A stretch of 8,183 bases of DNA from Pseudomonadota bacterium (GTDB lineage: Bacteria; Pseudomonadota; Gammaproteobacteria; Acidiferrobacterales; UBA6901), in contig JAJYEK010000166.1 in assembly GCA_021785795.1 (NCBI GenBank), positions 1 to 8,183 on the forward strand. Direction: 5' to 3'. Of the stretch, positions 5,853 through 8,183 are shown piece after piece. Within the stretch, counting starts at the first letter, position 1, and each line of letters opens with the position of its first letter. Both the position numbers and the translations under genes were made by a program. The notes beneath the pieces are model-generated. The model was given only the letters and a program-made list of their open reading frames with translations, had not been told where the DNA came from and searched no databases.

Positions 5853-5900
5853 CCAATTCATCGGGGGGAAATTGGTATCACCCTGACCGTGGTGTATGTT
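5853..5900 (+). promoter_or_regulatory. Candidate promoter with overlapping operator for the kinase gene
   Basis: TTGGTA (5872-5877) and TATGTT (5895-5900) are separated by 17 bases, the optimal sigma-70 spacing, 53 bases before the kinase start. The arms CCAATT (5853-5858) and AATTGG (5870-5875) form an inverted repeat overlapping the -35, as a repressor or activator site might. The elements match consensus only partly. Confidence 0.4.
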
Positions 5901-5952
5901 CGGATTGATCCAGTTTGGCGCGCCCGGAATCCCGGCGTGAGGTAGGCCTCCA

Positions 5953-7344
5953 TTGATTCTGGCTAGATGGCGGACCGGCGATACGATCGCGGGCCGCTGG
6001 CATGTTCGCGAGGTCCTTGCCGGCCCCTACGGGGTCGTTTATACCGTTTTCGACAACGAGTCGGGCGACGTTCTGGCGGCGAAAACTTTTTCCGATGTGC
6101 TGCTGCACTGGGACGGGATTCTCCCGCATCGTCTGAAGAAGGAAGCACTGCCGTGGCTCAAGCTTGGCCACCATCAGAATGTGGTCCAGCCGCGTTTCAT
6201 ACACAGTGTTGATGGTTGCCCGCTGCTTTTCATGGAATACGTCTGTGGCACCCATCTCGGGCAGTGGATCGGCTCGACATGTCTGATCGACGATGCTGCG
6301 ATGATCCTGCGGTTCGCCCTGCAGCTGTGCGACGGACTGGAACATGCGCAATCGAACGGTATCGGTGCGCACCGCGATGTCCGACCGGAAAACTGCCTCA
6401 TTACCCCGCAGCGCGTCCTGAAGGTCACTGATCCGGGCTTGTCGCGGGCGCTTGATGATTCCCTGATCGCGGCTGCTGGCGATGCGCGCAGCGCGGCCCA
6501 AACACGCACCCGCGCCGACCTCGCAGAACTGGTCCATGGCCGCAGAACCGAAGACGGCCGGCGCGGCGTTGCTGCAGCGGCCTATCTCGCTCCCGAGCAG
6601 TTCGCGGGCAGCAAACATGTCGATCAGCGCGCGGACATCTATGCCTTCGGTGTGCTGCTGTTCCAGATGGTGACCGGGGAACTGCCGTTTGTTGCCGCAT
6701 CGTGGACGGAGTTCGAGCAGCTGCACAAGACCCGGGAGCCTCCGTCGCTTGCGCAGCGTCACCCGTTGTTCGCCAATGTGATTCAGACCTGCCTTGCCAA
6801 GGAAGCACCGCGGCGCTTCACCGACTTTGCCACAGTGCGCCGGCACCTAGCGCAGCTGTACCGGTCGCTGACCGGTGAGACCCATGCTTTGCCGCTCGAG
6901 GGCGATGAGCTGGAAGCCGAGGATTGCGACAATCGGGGACTCGGCCAGCTGCGTTTCGGGTACCTGCGCCAGGCGCTCGGCTCTTTCGAGCGGGCCCTGG
7001 AGCTGAGTCCCGATCATCCGGTGCTGTGGGCGCACAAGGGTGAGGCTCTGCGCCAGCTCGGCCAAAGCGACGAGGCCCTGATTTGCCATCAGGTGTCGAT
7101 TGAGCTCGATTCGAAATGCGTCGCGGCCTGGTACCATCGCGGTCTCGCACTGCGGGTGCTGGAGCGGTTCAGCGAGGCGCTTGCCTGTCATGAGCGCGCG
7201 CTTGAGCTTGATCCACGCTGCTGGCAGGCGTGGATGGACAAGGGCCTGACGTTTGCAGCCCTTGGCCAGCGCCAGGCGGAACTTGCCTGCTACGACCGCG
7301 TGCTGGAGTTGAATCCCCGTCATGGGGCCGGGCGGTATAGCTAG
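5953..7344 (+). CDS. Hanks-type Ser/Thr protein kinase fused to C-terminal TPR repeats
   Basis: This 463-residue soluble protein has an N-terminal eukaryotic-like kinase domain (about 10-290). The nucleotide loop is LAGPYGVVY (22-30), with the first glycine missing. The ATP-anchoring Lys is K44 (AAK) and the helix-C Glu is probably E64. The catalytic loop is HRDVRPEN (140-147), with Arg at the usual Lys position. The metal-binding motif is D160-P-G instead of D-F-G. The activation segment is long (about 50 residues) before APE (213-215), and D228 sits in ADIYAFG. About four 34-residue TPRs follow: roughly 326-356, then units beginning at 357, 391 and 425, for protein-protein contacts. There is no transmembrane or PASTA sensor. 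The catalytic Asp and metal Asp remain, so activity is plausible but altered. The TTG start is supported by GAGG (5939-5942) 10 bases upstream and an in-frame stop at 5938-5940. Substrates are unknown. Confidence 0.85.
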   Translation: MILARWRTGDTIAGRWHVREVLAGPYGVVYTVFDNESGDVLAAKTFSDVLLHWDGILPHRLKKEALPWLKLGHHQNVVQPRFIHSVDGCPLLFMEYVCGTHLGQWIGSTCLIDDAAMILRFALQLCDGLEHAQSNGIGAHRDVRPENCLITPQRVLKVTDPGLSRALDDSLIAAAGDARSAAQTRTRADLAELVHGRRTEDGRRGVAAAAYLAPEQFAGSKHVDQRADIYAFGVLLFQMVTGELPFVAASWTEFEQLHKTREPPSLAQRHPLFANVIQTCLAKEAPRRFTDFATVRRHLAQLYRSLTGETHALPLEGDELEAEDCDNRGLGQLRFGYLRQALGSFERALELSPDHPVLWAHKGEALRQLGQSDEALICHQVSIELDSKCVAAWYHRGLALRVLERFSEALACHERALELDPRCWQAWMDKGLTFAALGQRQAELACYDRVLELNPRHGAGRYS

Positions 7345-7355
7345 CGCATCGCACT

Positions 7356-7371
7356 GCGCCCGGCCGGGCGC
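7356..7371. terminator. Perfect 16-bp palindrome after the kinase gene, possible terminator stem
   Basis: GCGCCCGGCCGGGCGC lies 12 bases after the kinase stop and can fold as a 6-bp GC stem with a GGCC loop. On the plus strand it is followed by GGGAAAAATC, not a T-run. Read on the minus strand a T-run precedes it. A 3'-end hairpin is plausible, an intrinsic terminator less so. Confidence 0.35.
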
Positions 7372-7408
7372 GGGAAAAATCGGATAGTGTAACCGTGTCG
7401 TTTCCAGC

Positions 7409-7431
7409 GGCATCCTCATTGCGAGGATGCC
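7409..7431. repeat. Perfect 9-bp hairpin in the kinase-PilZ spacer
   Basis: GGCATCCTC (7409-7417) and GAGGATGCC (7423-7431) pair perfectly around a 5-base loop, ATTGC. No T-run follows on the plus strand. It could be a REP-like element, part of a small RNA, or a 3'-end hairpin of the kinase transcript. Confidence 0.5.
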
Positions 7432-7569
7432 CTGCGCAGCCGGGCCTGTCTGCTGGCCGTGGCCCCACCGGCACGCCTGCATGCCGTCCAGCGAAGGCCC
7501 GGTTCGACGGGGCTGCTTTGCCGCAACCTGACGGAACGGCGCCGCCGGCAGGGTGTCGCTCGGAATGTC

Positions 7570-7575
7570 TATACT
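7570..7575 (+). promoter_or_regulatory. Candidate -10 element for the PilZ gene
   Basis: TATACT occurs in GTCTATACTTC, the same CTATACT core as upstream of the acyltransferase (5007-5013). The -35 region at 17-base spacing (GGCAGG) is poor. It lies about 158 bases before the PilZ start, leaving a long leader. Confidence 0.3.
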
Positions 7576-7682
7576 TCGGGAAGGATCCGCGGTCTGTTGT
7601 CCCGGACGGCATCGGCATCACGGCTTCCCCCAACGTCCGATACCGGCTGGCTTTCTGCGCCCCCTGCCATAGAGGCGCGCGG

Positions 7683-7736
7683 ATGGAAGCTCTGCAACGA
7701 CTGTGCTGTCATGAACTTTCCGGAGGAAATCCGTGA
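7683..7736 (+). CDS. Possible 17-residue leader ORF overlapping the PilZ start
   Basis: ATG 7683, preceded by AGAGG (7671-7675, 7-base spacing), encodes MEALQRLCCHELSGGNP and ends at TGA 7734-7736, overlapping the GTG start of the PilZ gene as GTGA. The PilZ Shine-Dalgarno lies inside this ORF. This is a typical translational-coupling layout, but such a short ORF can arise by chance. Confidence 0.35.
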   Translation: MEALQRLCCHELSGGNP

Positions 7737-8005
7737 GCGAGAACCGCAGGCACGAACGTTATGCGATGTCGCTGGAGGTGGAAGTATTCTATGCCGAGAC
7801 AGGCAAGCTGACTCTCAATACCAAGGACATCAGTGACGGCGGTGTTTTCCTGTACATGCCCGGCCAGGCGCGACCATCCGTCGGCACCATCATGAACCTG
7901 AAGCTGCGCGGATTGCTGGGCGGGGAGGAGCCGCCAACCGTGAAAGTGAAAGTGGTGCGGGTCACGGATGATGGGGTGGGACTGCAGTTCATCACCGAAG
8001 ATTGA
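7733..8005 (+). CDS. PilZ domain protein, probable c-di-GMP receptor
   Basis: This 90-residue single-domain cytoplasmic protein is made of a PilZ domain. The c-di-GMP-binding residues are present: RxxxR at R5-R9 (in ENRRHERY) near the N-terminus and DxSxxG at D32-S34-G37 (DISDGGVFL). The rest fits the PilZ beta-barrel, with strands LEVEVFYAET, TIMNLKLRG and VKVKVVRVTDDGVGLQFI. PilZ proteins bind c-di-GMP and then alter motility, pili, exopolysaccharide or other targets through partners. The complete motif set suggests real ligand binding. It is short because no partner domain is fused. GTG 7733 has GGAGG (7722-7726) 6 bases upstream. A second PilZ-like gene starts 148 bases after its stop. 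No cyclase or phosphodiesterase is in the window. Confidence 0.88.
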   Translation: MSENRRHERYAMSLEVEVFYAETGKLTLNTKDISDGGVFLYMPGQARPSVGTIMNLKLRGLLGGEEPPTVKVKVVRVTDDGVGLQFITED

Positions 8006-8010
8006 GGGCT

Positions 8011-8045
8011 TCAAGCGCCGTGGTGCGCATCGCCGTGGCGCTTGA
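8011..8045 (+). terminator. Probable terminator hairpin after the PilZ gene
   Basis: TCAAGCGCC (8011-8019) and GGCGCTTGA (8037-8045) form a perfect 9-bp stem with a 17-base loop, 5 bases after the PilZ stop, followed by the T-rich CCTTGTCGTTTCCC. The loop is long and the T-tract interrupted, so termination is likely but may be incomplete. Confidence 0.5.
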
Positions 8046-8077
8046 CCTTGTCGTTTCCCTCCGACGGGCCGTTGGCG

Positions 8078-8083
8078 TAATAT
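8078..8083 (+). promoter_or_regulatory. Candidate -10 element for the second PilZ-like gene
   Basis: TAATAT lies 70 bases before the ATG at 8154 and after the probable terminator, so this gene could have its own promoter. No good -35 is found at 16-18 bases upstream. Confidence 0.3.
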
Positions 8084-8153
8084 CGCTCAAAAATGCCGTG
8101 AGCCGGCAGGGATGCCGCAAGATGAGGTTTTTTGATTCGAAGAGGGGGCAGCA

Positions 8154-8183
8154 ATGGATCATGAACGTCGTGATAAACCCAGA
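8154..8183 (+). CDS. Start of a second PilZ-like protein (3' partial)
   Basis: Only ten residues, MDHERRDKPR, are in the window. The ERRxxPR start with an RxxxR pattern (R6-R10) is typical of the N-terminal c-di-GMP-binding arginine motif of PilZ domains, and the gene lies directly after another PilZ gene. A purine-rich AGAGGGGG (8141-8148) is 5 bases before the ATG and is a good Shine-Dalgarno. The DxSxxG motif would lie beyond the window, so the call rests on a very short stretch. Confidence 0.5.
   Translation, partial: MDHERRDKPR

Larger units (their letters stand above)
7345..7732 (+). other. 388-base intergenic region between kinase and PilZ genes
   Basis: There is no credible gene longer than a leader ORF. 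In order it holds the palindrome at 7356-7371, a perfect hairpin at 7409-7431, a TATACT element at 7570-7575 and a short ORF at 7683-7736 that overlaps the PilZ start. If TATACT is the -10, the PilZ mRNA would have a 5' leader of about 150 bases. I see no match to the c-di-GMP (GEMM) riboswitch core. Confidence 0.5.

Noticed and set aside
5878..6846. Minus-strand ORF of 322 codons opposite the kinase
   Set aside because: The plus strand has the kinase motifs in order; the antisense frame shows no recognisable domain or ribosome site.
8073..8087. Sigma-54 promoter before the second PilZ-like gene
   Set aside because: GG and GC are present around TTGGCG...CGCTC but their spacing is one base off and the -12 TTGC is missing.
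8090..8153. c-di-GMP (GEMM) riboswitch upstream of the second PilZ-like gene
   Set aside because: The GNRA tetraloop, receptor and conserved core are not recognisable and the leader is too short for a full aptamer.

Overview
The window is GC-rich chromosomal DNA from a Gram-negative bacterium, most likely a gammaproteobacterium. The grounds are a beta-barrel outer-membrane protein end followed by a short secreted PstS-like protein, signal peptides with A-x-A cleavage sites, PilZ (c-di-GMP) proteins, and frequent GTG/TTG starts with clear Shine-Dalgarno sequences. I cannot name the genus. No rRNA, tRNA, CRISPR array or intact transposase was seen.

Layout. Bases 1-676 (+) hold the 3' end of a porin-like gene and a small PBP-like phosphate-binding protein gene. 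About 950 bases (677-1624) carry no convincing gene but contain a compact nested palindrome (953-1015). Bases 1625-3517 (-) hold two paralogous secreted proteins, each made of a signal peptide, one Sel1-like repeat, an Ala/Arg/Glu-rich helical segment and a Cys-containing tail; one contains an exact 30-bp tandem repeat. A 410-base divergent spacer (3518-3927) separates them from four complete plus-strand genes: a class I SAM methyltransferase (3928-4797), a PlsC-type acyltransferase (5069-5818), a Ser/Thr kinase fused to TPRs (5953-7344) and a 90-residue PilZ protein (7733-8005). A second PilZ-like gene begins at 8154 and runs off the end.

How it fits together. The plus-strand genes are separated by gaps of 134-388 bases, several with promoter-like or hairpin elements, so they look like separately controlled genes rather than one tight operon. 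The themes are envelope and surface functions (porin, periplasmic binding protein, secreted Sel1 proteins, lipid acyltransferase) and signalling (TPR kinase, PilZ proteins). A direct functional link between them is not shown by the sequence. The most distinctive items are the kinase with a D-P-G instead of D-F-G motif, the Sel1/coiled-coil paralogue pair, and short leader ORFs whose stop codons overlap the starts of the acyltransferase and PilZ genes.
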